This document shows positions 1 to 7,499 of a stretch of 16,708 bases of DNA, one piece after another. Each line of letters starts with the position of its first letter. The first letter of the stretch is position 1. The DNA comes from an uncultured Oscillospiraceae bacterium (GTDB taxonomy: Bacteria; Bacillota; Clostridia; Oscillospirales; Oscillospiraceae), in assembly GCA_905233595.1 (NCBI GenBank), contig CAJOFI010000029.1, positions 1 to 16,708 of the forward strand. Direction: 5' to 3'. A program made the position numbers and the translations under genes. The notes below the pieces were generated by a model. That model was not told the origin of the DNA. It searched no databases and was given only the letters and a program-made list of their open reading frames with translations.

Positions 1-1
1 C

Positions 2-607
2 ACCGAGGAGACGCCGATCCACACCTCCTCCCCGTACAGCTCCTCCAAGGCGGGAGCCGACCTGCTGGTGCTGGCCTATCTGCGCACCTACGGCCTGCCC
101 GTCACGATCAGCAGATGCTCGAATAACTACGGGCCCTATCACTTCCCAGAGAAGCTGATCCCGCTGATGATCGCAAACTGCCTCAACGATAAGCCCCTGC
201 CCGTGTACGGCGAGGGGCTGAATGTGCGCGACTGGCTGTACGTGGAGGATCACTGCAAGGCCATCGACCTCATCCTGCACAAGGGGCGCATCGGCGAGGT
301 GTACAACGTGGGCGGGCACAACGAGATGGCGAACATCGACATCGTGAAGCTCATCTGCCGCGAGCTCGGCAAGCCCGAGAGCCTCATCACCCACGTCACC
401 GACCGCAAGGGGCACGACATGCGCTACGCCATCGACCCGACGAAGATCCACAACGAGCTGGGCTGGCTGCCGGAGACGCGCTTTCAGGACGGCATCAAGA
501 AGACCATTCAGTGGTATCTTGACAACAAGCCCTGGTGGGAGGAGATCATCTCCGGCGAGTATCAGAATTACTATGAGAAGATGTACGGCTCCCGCGGGAA
601 GGCGTAG
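2..607 (+). CDS. rfbB: dTDP-glucose 4,6-dehydratase, 5'-truncated by window edge
   Basis: C-terminal part (about 200 residues of a usual 330-350) of the cytoplasmic NAD-dependent dehydratase that converts dTDP-glucose to dTDP-4-keto-6-deoxyglucose, the second step to dTDP-L-rhamnose. The frame is open from base 2. It shows the short-chain dehydrogenase YxxxK signature (YSSSK, bases 38-52), then the RmlB-typical stretches [36 protein letters not shown] and [16 protein letters not shown]. The N-terminal Rossmann glycine motif lies before the window. It ends TAG 18 bases before rfbD and is read with it, so a rhamnose operon is likely, with rfbA presumably upstream. Identity is clear from several conserved blocks; only the length is incomplete. 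Confidence 0.95.
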   Translation, partial: TEETPIHTSSPYSSSKAGADLLVLAYLRTYGLPVTISRCSNNYGPYHFPEKLIPLMIANCLNDKPLPVYGEGLNVRDWLYVEDHCKAIDLILHKGRIGEVYNVGGHNEMANIDIVKLICRELGKPESLITHVTDRKGHDMRYAIDPTKIHNELGWLPETRFQDGIKKTIQWYLDNKPWWEEIISGEYQNYYEKMYGSRGKA

Positions 608-625
608 GAGCGATTGGAGCAAGGG

Positions 626-1513
626 ATGAAGATATTTGTTACCGGCGTCACCGGGCAGCTTGGGTATGACTGCGCAAAGGAGCTTCGCCTGCGCGGCCAT
701 GAGGTCGTCGGCTCCGGCGGGCGCGCAATGGACGCGGAAGCGGGCTACGTGCAGCTCGATATCACCGACGCGCAGGCGGTGGAGCACACGGTCGCGGCGC
801 TCAAGCCCGACGCAATCGTCCACTGCGCCGCGTGGACGAACGTGGACGGCGCCGAGGCGCCGGAGAACCGCGAGAGGTGCTACGCCATCAACGCGAAGGG
901 CACGGAGAACCTGGCCAGAGCCGCAAAGGCGGCAGACGCGAAAATGATCTACGTCAGCACGGACTACGTCTTTGACGGCAAGGGCGAGAGACCCTGGCAG
1001 CCGGACGACCGCTGCTACGCGCCCTTGAACTGGTACGGGCAGAGCAAGCTGGACGGAGAGCTTGCGGTGGCGCGGACGCTCGAGAAGTATTTCATCGTCC
1101 GCATTGCCTGGGTCTTCGGCTTAAACGGGAACAACTTCATCAAAACCATGCTCCGCGTCGGAAAGACGCACGACGCGGTGCGCGTCGTGAACGATCAGAT
1201 CGGCACGCCGACCTATACGGCGGATCTCGCGAGATTGCTGGCCGACATGATCGTGACGGAAGCGTACGGGTATTACCACGCGACGAACGAGGGCGGCTAT
1301 CTCTCCTGGTACGATTTCTGCTGTGAGATCTACCGGCAGTACGGGCTGAAAACGGAGGTCAGGCCGGTCTCTACCGAGGAATACGGGCTCAGCGTTGCCG
1401 CGCGGCCGCGCAACAGCCGCCTGGACAAGAGCAAGCTCGCGGCTGCGGGCTTTGCGCCCCTGCCGGACTGGCGGGACGCGGTCAGAAGATATTTAGAGGA
1501 GGCGCAGCTTTAA
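626..1513 (+). CDS. rfbD: dTDP-4-dehydrorhamnose reductase
   Basis: Reduces dTDP-4-keto-L-rhamnose to dTDP-L-rhamnose in the cytoplasm, the last step of the pathway. The 295-residue product starts MKIFVTGVTGQLG, with the nucleotide-binding GxxGxxG at residues 7-13. It carries STDYVFDG near residue 112 and the catalytic YxxxK as Y137-GQS-K141. Length matches the family. The ATG at 626 has GGAG at 616-619 with 6 bases between; an upstream in-frame TTG at 614 would overlap this ribosome site, so 626 is preferred. The stop overlaps the start of rfbC by one base (TAATG), a sign of translational coupling. Confidence 0.95.
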   Translation: MKIFVTGVTGQLGYDCAKELRLRGHEVVGSGGRAMDAEAGYVQLDITDAQAVEHTVAALKPDAIVHCAAWTNVDGAEAPENRERCYAINAKGTENLARAAKAADAKMIYVSTDYVFDGKGERPWQPDDRCYAPLNWYGQSKLDGELAVARTLEKYFIVRIAWVFGLNGNNFIKTMLRVGKTHDAVRVVNDQIGTPTYTADLARLLADMIVTEAYGYYHATNEGGYLSWYDFCCEIYRQYGLKTEVRPVSTEEYGLSVAARPRNSRLDKSKLAAAGFAPLPDWRDAVRRYLEEAQL

Positions 1514-2121
1514 TGGGACAGATCACAGTCGAAAAAAACCTTGACGGAATCGAGGGCCTGTGCATCATCACACCCGCCGTCCACGGCGACAGCCGCGGCT
1601 ATTTCATGGAGACCTACAGCCGGCGCGATATGCTGGAGGCGGGCATCGACATCGACTTTGTGCAGGACAACCAGAGTATGAGCACGAAGGGCGTTCTGCG
1701 CGGGCTGCATTTTCAAAAGCAGTTTCCGCAGACGAAGCTCGTGCGCGTCATCAAGGGCGAGGTGTTCGACGTCGCCGTTGACCTGCGCGCGGGCAGCGGG
1801 ACCTACGGCAAGTGGCACGGGGAAGTGCTGAGCGAGGAGAACAAAAAGCAGTTTCTCATCCCTCGCGGCTTTGCCCACGGCTTTCTCGTGCTGAGCGAGA
1901 CGGCGGAATTCTGCTATAAGTGCGACGACTTCTATCACCCCAACGACGAGGGCGGCATGGCATGGAACGACCCGGAGCTTGGCATCGCCTGGCCGAAGCT
2001 CGAGGGCGCGTACGCAGGCTCCCCCTCGGCGGAGGGCTACACGGTGGACGGCGTGCCGCTGAAGCTCTCGGAGAAGGATCAGAAGTGGCTCGGTCTGCGC
2101 GAGACCTTCCGCTTTGCGTAA
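1513..2121 (+). CDS. rfbC: dTDP-4-dehydrorhamnose 3,5-epimerase
   Basis: Cupin-fold epimerase that inverts C3 and C5 of dTDP-4-keto-6-deoxyglucose, giving the substrate of RfbD. The 202-residue length is close to the usual 180-200. Family motifs are GYFMETYSRRDM (res. 29-40), the segment FVQDNQSMSTKGVLRGLHFQ with the expected catalytic His at H66, KLVRVIKGEVFDVAVDLR, and PRGFAHGFLVLSE. The start ATG overlaps the rfbD stop, and an AGAGGAGG-type site lies just upstream inside the end of rfbD (about 1495-1502). The rfbB-rfbD-rfbC order without rfbA is intact here. Confidence 0.95.
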   Translation: MGQITVEKNLDGIEGLCIITPAVHGDSRGYFMETYSRRDMLEAGIDIDFVQDNQSMSTKGVLRGLHFQKQFPQTKLVRVIKGEVFDVAVDLRAGSGTYGKWHGEVLSEENKKQFLIPRGFAHGFLVLSETAEFCYKCDDFYHPNDEGGMAWNDPELGIAWPKLEGAYAGSPSAEGYTVDGVPLKLSEKDQKWLGLRETFRFA

Positions 2122-2201
2122 GCGAGAGCCTCTTTTTCAGACAAAAAATCCAGACGATTATGGAGCGCGCGGACTGAGTCCTGGCGCGGAAAGAGCAGAG
2201 T

Positions 2202-2660
2202 ATGAAACGAGTCATTACCTACGGAACCTTCGATTTGCTCCACTATGGGCACATCAACCTCCTGCGCCGCGCCAAGGCGCTGGGGGATTATCTGATCGTT
2301 GTGATCTCCTCGGACGAGTTCAACTGGAACGAAAAGCATAAGAAGTGCTATTTCAGCTACGAGCAGCGCAAAGCGCTGGTGGAAGCGGTGCGCTACGTCG
2401 ATCTCGTGATCCCGGAGGAGAGCTGGGAGCAGAAGCGCAGCGACATGCACGAATATCATATCGACACCTTCGTCATGGGCGACGACTGGAAGGGCAAATT
2501 CGACTTTCTGCGCGAAGAGGGCGTGGAGGTCGTGTATCTGCCGCGCACGCCGGAGATCTCCAGCAGCCAGATCAAGCGCGATCTCTACGACGCGAACGCC
2601 GTGGACGGCGAGAGCAGAACCAGCCACGACGAGCTGGTGACAGACCCCCGAAAACACTGA
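2202..2660 (+). CDS. tagD: Glycerol-3-phosphate cytidylyltransferase
   Basis: Makes CDP-glycerol from CTP and sn-glycerol-3-phosphate, the activated donor for glycerol-phosphate polymers such as wall teichoic acid. The nucleotidyltransferase fold is marked by YGTFDLLHYGH with the HxGH motif at H14-H17, and by the second signature RTPEISSS at residues 115-122 (family RTxGISTT-like). TagD is typically about 130 residues; this one has 152, with an extra polar C-terminal tail (AVDGESRTSHDELVTDP). The ATG follows a GGAAAGAG ribosome site at 2188-2195. The 80-base gap after rfbC contains a small GGACTGAGTCC palindrome (2171-2181). Its donor could serve the glycerophosphotransferase-like protein two genes downstream. 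Confidence 0.92.
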   Translation: MKRVITYGTFDLLHYGHINLLRRAKALGDYLIVVISSDEFNWNEKHKKCYFSYEQRKALVEAVRYVDLVIPEESWEQKRSDMHEYHIDTFVMGDDWKGKFDFLREEGVEVVYLPRTPEISSSQIKRDLYDANAVDGESRTSHDELVTDPRKH

Positions 2661-2678
2661 GTTTGGAAGCGTAACGTG

Positions 2679-4112
2679 ATGTTTCTCTGGAAAAAATACA
2701 AGCAATTGCCCATACAGGCCAAGGCGTCCCTGTGGTACACGATCTGCAGCTTTCTGCAAAAGGGGATCTCCCTGATCGTCGTACCGATCTACGTCCGGCT
2801 GTTGACGACGGGCGAATATGGCGAGTGGAACGTGTTCCAGGCCTGGCGGGATATTCTGATCATCTTTGCCTCGCTGAACCTCTCCGCCGGTGTGTTCACG
2901 AAGACTCTTGTGGATCGTGAGGACTGCCGGGATGCCTATACCTCCAGCATGCAGGCGCTTGGGACGCTCATCACCTGCGGGATGCTCGTCCTCTATCTGC
3001 TGCTGCGCCCCGCCGCGAACCGTCTGCTGCACCTCAATACCCCGCTGATGCTGCTGCTCTTCCTGTACTTCATCGTCTACCCGGCCTTCTCCTTCTGGGG
3101 AACGCGGCAGAGAGTGGAGTACCGCTATAAGCCCATGGTCGTGCTCACGGTGCTCATGTCGCTGCTGACCCCGACGGTGAGCCTGCTGCTGCTGCGCTTC
3201 ACCGACCTGCGGGCGAAGGCGATGATCCTTGGCTACCTGCTCGTGCAGTGCGGGGTGGGGCTGGTGTTCTACGTCGTGCAGTTCTGGAGAGGAAAATGCT
3301 TCTATTCCCGGGAATTCTGGCTCTACGCCCTGCGCTTCAACATCCCGCTGGTGCCGCATTATCTGTCGCTGATCGTGCTCAACCAGGCTGACCGCATCAT
3401 GATCGAGCACTATTGCGGTGAAAGCGACGCCGGCATCTACAGCTTCGCCTATCAGCTCGGCTACGCGATCAACGTGCTGATCTCCGCCATCAACGGCTCC
3501 CGCGTCCCCTGGACGTATGAGCAGTTCAAAAATAAAGTGTATGACCGGCTCAAGCCCATCACAAACTCCCTCGCCCTCATGCTGGGGGCGGCCGTTCTGC
3601 TGGTCTCGCTGATGGCGCCCGAGGTCATCAAAATCCTTGGCACGGCGGAATATACCTCCGCGATGTACGTGATCCCGGTGGTCACGCTGGGCATCTACTA
3701 CACTTATGTGTATGACCTCTATGCGTCGATCGAGTTTTATTTCGCGGCGCCCAAATTCGTGATGTACGCCTCCGTGACCGGGGCGCTGCTGAACGTGGTG
3801 CTGAACGCGATCTTCATTCCGCGCTTCAGCTTTATCGCGGCGGCCTATACGACGCTGGCGTGCTACCTGGTGTTCATGCTGATGCACTTTCTGTTCTCTC
3901 GCCGGGTGCTTCGGAGGGAAAAAATCACCGATCCGGTGTACGACAACAAAGCGCTGTTCGGTATCTCGGCGCTGGTGACGGCGGTATGCCTTGCGAGCAT
4001 GCTGACCTTCACCTATCCGCTGCTGCGCCTCGGCCTTGCGCTTGCGCTGCTGGGCGTCTGCTATCTCAGGCGCAACGCGATCAAACAATTGCTGACTACC
4101 ATCAAAAAGTAA
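2679..4112 (+). CDS. Wzx-like polysaccharide flippase (MOP superfamily)
   Basis: Integral membrane protein of 477 residues, largely hydrophobic along its length with short charged loops, as expected for the 12-14 helix oligosaccharide flippases that move lipid-linked repeat units across the membrane. The N-terminus (ASLWYTICSFLQKGISLIVV, then PIYVRLLTTGEYGEWNVFQAW) is typical of the polysaccharide biosynthesis/Wzx group, as is the central VPHYLSLIVLNQADRIMIE. The ATG at 2679 has GGAAG at 2665-2669; a GTG at 2676 directly before it is an equally possible start. It lies between tagD and the glycerophosphotransferase/LicD fusion, so its cargo is probably the polymer made by this locus; the exact substrate cannot be read from sequence. 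Confidence 0.87.
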   Translation: MFLWKKYKQLPIQAKASLWYTICSFLQKGISLIVVPIYVRLLTTGEYGEWNVFQAWRDILIIFASLNLSAGVFTKTLVDREDCRDAYTSSMQALGTLITCGMLVLYLLLRPAANRLLHLNTPLMLLLFLYFIVYPAFSFWGTRQRVEYRYKPMVVLTVLMSLLTPTVSLLLLRFTDLRAKAMILGYLLVQCGVGLVFYVVQFWRGKCFYSREFWLYALRFNIPLVPHYLSLIVLNQADRIMIEHYCGESDAGIYSFAYQLGYAINVLISAINGSRVPWTYEQFKNKVYDRLKPITNSLALMLGAAVLLVSLMAPEVIKILGTAEYTSAMYVIPVVTLGIYYTYVYDLYASIEFYFAAPKFVMYASVTGALLNVVLNAIFIPRFSFIAAAYTTLACYLVFMLMHFLFSRRVLRREKITDPVYDNKALFGISALVTAVCLASMLTFTYPLLRLGLALALLGVCYLRRNAIKQLLTTIKK

Positions 4113-4125
4113 CGGAGAATGCACG

Positions 4126-6252
4126 ATGTTGAAGAAGGACATAACCTTTATTTATTCTGACGAGGTCGAGAAGCAGGTTTTTGAGATGATCGCGCGGGAG
4201 GCTTCCGCGCGCGGCTATCAGACCCGGCTGACGGACGATAAGTTTGCCGTCTGCGAGATCGGCTGGTACTGCCAGCACGTCAATTTTCCGCAGTACAGCA
4301 AGTTCTCGATCATCATGCTCCACGATATCACGCAGCAGTACAGCCATTGGCCTGACCTCTGGATGCGGGAGCCGTGGAACCTCTACGACGTCGGCTTTCT
4401 GCCGAGCAAGGTGTGGGTGGAGAACTGGAACCAGTGCTCGCAGTATGCCTATGCCAACCCCCGCAAGGGCATGTACCTGACCGGCTGGCCGAAGGCGGAC
4501 CGGCTCTCGGCCTATCTCGACCCGGAAAAAAAGCGGGAATACGCCCGGAGCATCGGCCTCGACGAGACGAAGCCGACCGTGCTCTACGCCCCGGCCTGGG
4601 AGAACGACAACAAGCAGGACGAATTCGTGCAGGCGATGCTGCCGCTGGACGTGAACATCCTCGTCAAGCAGGCGCCCTGGCCGAACACCTTTGCCGACCA
4701 GCTCAAGAACATTGCCGAGATGCGCGAGCTGCACAAAAACAACCCCCGTGTCATCCAGCTCGACCCCAAGACCAGCATCCTTGACGCGATCATGGTCTCC
4801 GACCTGCTGGTCTCCGAGGAGTCGAGTACCATGTGCGAGAGCGTCATGCTTGGCAAGCCCGCGATCTCCGTGTGCGACTGGCTGATCCCCGATGAAACGC
4901 CGAGCCGCCTCCCCTCGGACGACTATGAGTTCACGATCAAAACCAAAAAGGCGGAGCTGTCCGACTGCGTGCGCCGGGTGCTGGGGGACTACCCGCGGTA
5001 TGCCGCCGAGGCGCAGGCGTATTCCGACGGGCACTTTTCAAACCTCGGCTGCTGCATCCCCATCATGCTGGATATTCTGGACGCCTATGTGGAGGACAAG
5101 CCCTGCCCGTATGCGAGGCTGGAGCCTGCTGCGCGCAAGCCGCTTTCCGCGAAACAGGCGCTGGAGCATGAGCTGATTTACAGAAAGAAAAAGTTCCTCA
5201 ACCATGACGTGGTGAAAAACCCCGTGCTCGGTACGATCTGGTCTGGCTATCGCCTCGTGAAGAGGGCGGTAAAGCGCCCGCATGGGGGGGTAGAAGACGG
5301 TGAGAAGAGCGCGCAGCTTCCGATCAAACTGGAGCTGCCGGAGGATTTTTTGCAGGCAGAGGACAGAGACGGCTATCCCGTGACGAAGGAGATCAAGGCG
5401 CTCTGGGCGGTGGAGCTGGATCTGCTGCGGGAATTGCTCAGCTTTTGCAAGGAAAACGATATTACAGTCTATGCCGGGTATGGAACACTGCTGGGCGCTG
5501 TGCGGCACAAGGGCTTCATCCCCTGGGATGACGATATTGACGTGCTGATGAAGCGGGAGGACTACGAGCGCTTCTGTGCGATCGCCCGCTTTGAACCGCC
5601 CTATTTCCTGCAGACCGAGTACACGGATCAGGGCTTTATGCGCCCCTTCGCCCGCCTGCGCAACAGCAGCACGACCGCGATTCAGGCCTATGAAAAGGAC
5701 TATAAAATCCCCTATAACCAGGGCATTTTTATCGACATCTTTCCTTTGGATTATATGCCGGACAGCCTGGAGGAGCGTAAAAAGGCCGCGCAGGCGCATG
5801 ACGCGATCAAACTGCGCGCACTGCGCTATTCGGTGTTTACCTTTCGCCCCGATTTGCGGAAGGGCGGGCCGAAGCTTTTGCTGAAACGGGGCGTCTCGGC
5901 GGTTTCGACGCCGGTATTGAAGGTGTTCAAGGTTCATAATCCCCACACCGTAAAAATCGACCGTATGTTATCAGCTCATGCGAAAACCGGAAAACTTGGG
6001 ATTTACTGGTTTTACGAGCCGGAAAAGGACAACTGTTATGATGCGGCAGACTTTGACGCCATCGAACTGAAGGAGTTTGAGATGCTCGCGCTCCCCGCGC
6101 CCGCAGGCTTTGCCCGAGTGCTTCAAAACGAATATGGCGACTGGGAGACACCCGTCATGGCGCCGAACGACCACGGTGAGCTGATCGTTGACCCCTTTGT
6201 ACCATATACACAATTTCAGAAGAAACAGCAGAGCGGAAGCTCTCGCGGATAA
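4126..6252 (+). CDS. CDP-glycerol glycerophosphotransferase-like / LicD phosphocholine transferase fusion
   Basis: A 708-residue two-domain protein. The N-terminal part (about 1-330) resembles the TagB/TagF glycerophosphotransferase family: VLYAPAWENDN near residue 150, then SDLLVSEESSTMCESVMLGK (res. 225-244), the counterpart of the SDYSSxxFD...KP nucleotide-binding segment, with E for the usual D. A polar linker (about 360-400) follows. The C-terminal part (about 405-700) is a LicD/fukutin-type domain, with YGTLLGAVRHKGFIPWDDD at residues 452-470 holding the metal-binding DDDID, and IFIDIFPLDYMPD downstream. LicD enzymes move phosphocholine from CDP-choline onto surface glycans. The ATG lies 13 bases after the flippase stop, behind a GGAGAATGCACG leader. 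A G7 run (5284-5290) sits in the linker. Domain assignment is firm; donor and acceptor specificity are inferred. Confidence 0.88.
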   Translation: MLKKDITFIYSDEVEKQVFEMIAREASARGYQTRLTDDKFAVCEIGWYCQHVNFPQYSKFSIIMLHDITQQYSHWPDLWMREPWNLYDVGFLPSKVWVENWNQCSQYAYANPRKGMYLTGWPKADRLSAYLDPEKKREYARSIGLDETKPTVLYAPAWENDNKQDEFVQAMLPLDVNILVKQAPWPNTFADQLKNIAEMRELHKNNPRVIQLDPKTSILDAIMVSDLLVSEESSTMCESVMLGKPAISVCDWLIPDETPSRLPSDDYEFTIKTKKAELSDCVRRVLGDYPRYAAEAQAYSDGHFSNLGCCIPIMLDILDAYVEDKPCPYARLEPAARKPLSAKQALEHELIYRKKKFLNHDVVKNPVLGTIWSGYRLVKRAVKRPHGGVEDGEKSAQLPIKLELPEDFLQAEDRDGYPVTKEIKALWAVELDLLRELLSFCKENDITVYAGYGTLLGAVRHKGFIPWDDDIDVLMKREDYERFCAIARFEPPYFLQTEYTDQGFMRPFARLRNSSTTAIQAYEKDYKIPYNQGIFIDIFPLDYMPDSLEERKKAAQAHDAIKLRALRYSVFTFRPDLRKGGPKLLLKRGVSAVSTPVLKVFKVHNPHTVKIDRMLSAHAKTGKLGIYWFYEPEKDNCYDAADFDAIELKEFEMLALPAPAGFARVLQNEYGDWETPVMAPNDHGELIVDPFVPYTQFQKKQQSGSSRG

Positions 6253-6311
6253 GCGCAGAAAAGAACGGGATTCTTGCGAACGCTGTTGCTCTGTGAATCG
6301 TTACGAGAAGA

Positions 6312-6350
6312 AAAGACTTTTTTCGGGTATTCCGAAAAAAGTCTTTACTT
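6312..6350 (+). terminator. Hairpin after the glycerophosphotransferase/LicD gene
   Basis: Perfect 15-bp stem, 6312-6326 with 6332-6346, closed by a 5-base loop (GTATT). The stem carries T6/A6 runs, but the trailing plus-strand sequence (ACTTTTC) is only a weak U-tract. It probably ends the rfb-tagD-flippase transcript, or attenuates read-through into licC. Its right arm overlaps the -35 of the next promoter. Confidence 0.65.
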
Positions 6351-6372
6351 TTCGGGGAAACAATGCTAAGAT
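6344..6372 (+). promoter_or_regulatory. Extended -10 promoter before licC
   Basis: TTTACT (6344-6349) and TAAGAT (6367-6372) are 17 bases apart, and TGC lies directly before the -10, making an extended -10. Each hexamer matches 4 of 6 consensus bases. The start site would be near 6379, giving an 80-base leader before the licC ATG. Confidence 0.5.
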
Positions 6373-6460
6373 GTGGACGTTCAAATTTTGCATGAGATTC
6401 CCTTGGAATTGAACTCCGATTTGGAGAAATAGAACAGAGTCAGAGAACAGGAGCAAAACC

Positions 6461-7308
6461 ATGAGCCTTACCAAGAAACAATTCGATATTCTGGAAACGC
6501 TTGCGATCTCGGATGAAAGCTATTCCCAGCGCGATCTGGAGCGCGTCACCGGGCACAGCCTGGGCACGATCAACCGCGTGATGAAGGAGCTTGCGGAGCT
6601 GGGTTTTGTCAGCGGCGGGAAGATCACCAACGCCGGGCTGGACGCGCTGGAGCCCTATCGCTGCAAGCGCGCGGTGTTCATCGCGGCGGGCTTCGGCTCG
6701 CGCATGGTGCCGATCACCTTCAATACCCCCAAGCCTCTCGTGCGCGTCCATGGCGTGCGCATCATCGACCGGCTGATCGACGCCGGGAGCTGTTCGACCA
6801 GCTCCTGTATAAATACCCGATGATCAAATTCCTCGAAAACCCCGTCTACAACGAGGCCAACAACATCAGCTCCGCTTTGGTGGCGCGCTATATGCTCTCC
6901 AACGCCTACGTGTTCGAGGCCGACCTGCTCATCAGCAATCCCGCGATCATCAAAAAGTACCACTACTGCTCGGACTTTCTCGCCATCAAAAAGGAGCGCA
7001 GCGACGACTGGTGCTTCCGCGTGAAGGACGGCATCATCCAGCAGGAGATGGTCGGCGGCGAAGGGGACGATATCTGGCAGATGGTGGGCATCTCCTATTG
7101 GAACGAGACCGACGGCCATAAGCTGAGCCAGGATATTCAGGAGGTCTACCAGTCCCCCGGCGGGAAGGAGCGCTACTGGGAGCAGGTTCCCCTCGTCTAC
7201 CGCAGGGAGCATTATGCCGTGCAGGTGTGTGAATGCCATGATGAGGACATCGTGGAGATCGACACCTTTAAGGAGCTCAAGGCCATTGACAAGACCTACG
7301 ACGTGTGA
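6461..7308 (+). pseudogene. licC: Winged-helix/CTP:phosphocholine cytidylyltransferase (LicC-like), frameshifted by internal deletion
   Basis: Two reading frames together make one LicC-type protein. The first, 6461-6823, has a winged-helix domain (res. 4-60, with YSQRDLERVTGHSLGTINRV), then the nucleotidyltransferase start AVFIAAGFGSRMVPITFNTP followed by KPLVRVHG. The second runs to 7308 and matches the rest: ELFDQLLYKYPMIKFLENP, YNEANNISSALVARYMLSNA, EADLLI, DDWCFRVKDGIIQ, and DIVEIDTFKELKAID at the end. Between IIDRLIDA and ELFDQLL, near 6784, about 17 residues usual in this family (an AAGI...VRGY-type stretch) are missing and the frame changes, so the expected loss is 3n+1 bases, near 49-52. 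The ATG has AGGAG at 6449-6453. LicC makes CDP-choline, the donor for LicD enzymes such as the upstream fusion. Either a recent lesion or an assembly error. Confidence 0.85.
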
Positions 7309-7399
7309 TGCCGTTCGAGTCTTTCCGGCACTGTTCGTGTAAACGGGACATGGCGCGGTAAAAAAGAACGGGAAATTCCGAAATAATTCCAAATATGCC

Positions 7400-7428
7400 T
7401 TGACAAGCGTTCAAAGATGGTGTAGTAT
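7400..7428 (+). promoter_or_regulatory. Promoter of the APC permease gene
   Basis: A perfect -35 TTGACA (7400-7405), 17 bases, and TAGTAT (7423-7428) as the -10 hexamer. It gives the permease its own transcription start near 7435, separate from licC. It is overlapped and followed by the operator-like palindromes described separately. Confidence 0.6.
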
Positions 7429-7453
7429 AAGCGCCGTGATGAACGCTTGTTCA
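7400..7453 (+). promoter_or_regulatory. Paired operator-like palindromes flanking the permease promoter
   Basis: The 11-mer TGAACGCTTGT occurs at 7440-7450 and, in opposite orientation, at 7403-7413. The downstream copy belongs to a perfect palindrome TGAAC-GCTT-GTTCA (7440-7453). The upstream copy sits in TTGA-N7-TCAA (7400-7414) and covers the -35. The two centres are about 39 bases apart. This is the layout of a dimeric repressor binding both sides of a promoter. The GAAC-N4-GTTC core resembles both TetR-family operators and the Firmicute LexA box; which protein binds is unknown and no regulator gene is nearby. Confidence 0.55.
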
Positions 7454-7499
7454 TTTTCACAGATAATAATCTTCGCTTTTGAACGAAAGGATGCCTGTT

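Noticed and set aside
2165..2190. GGACTGAGTCC palindrome in the tagD leader as a terminator or riboswitch
   Set aside because: The symmetric arms leave a one-base loop, there is no T-run and no known riboswitch core in the 80-base leader.
2079..4142. Long open frame (687 codons) on the minus strand
   Set aside because: It is antisense to tagD and the flippase, has His/Gln/Arg/Asp-biased composition typical of shadow frames in GC-rich DNA, and shows no family motif.
4102..5946. Two long minus-strand frames opposite the fusion protein
   Set aside because: Shadow frames over strong Glyphos_transf and LicD motifs; no start signals.
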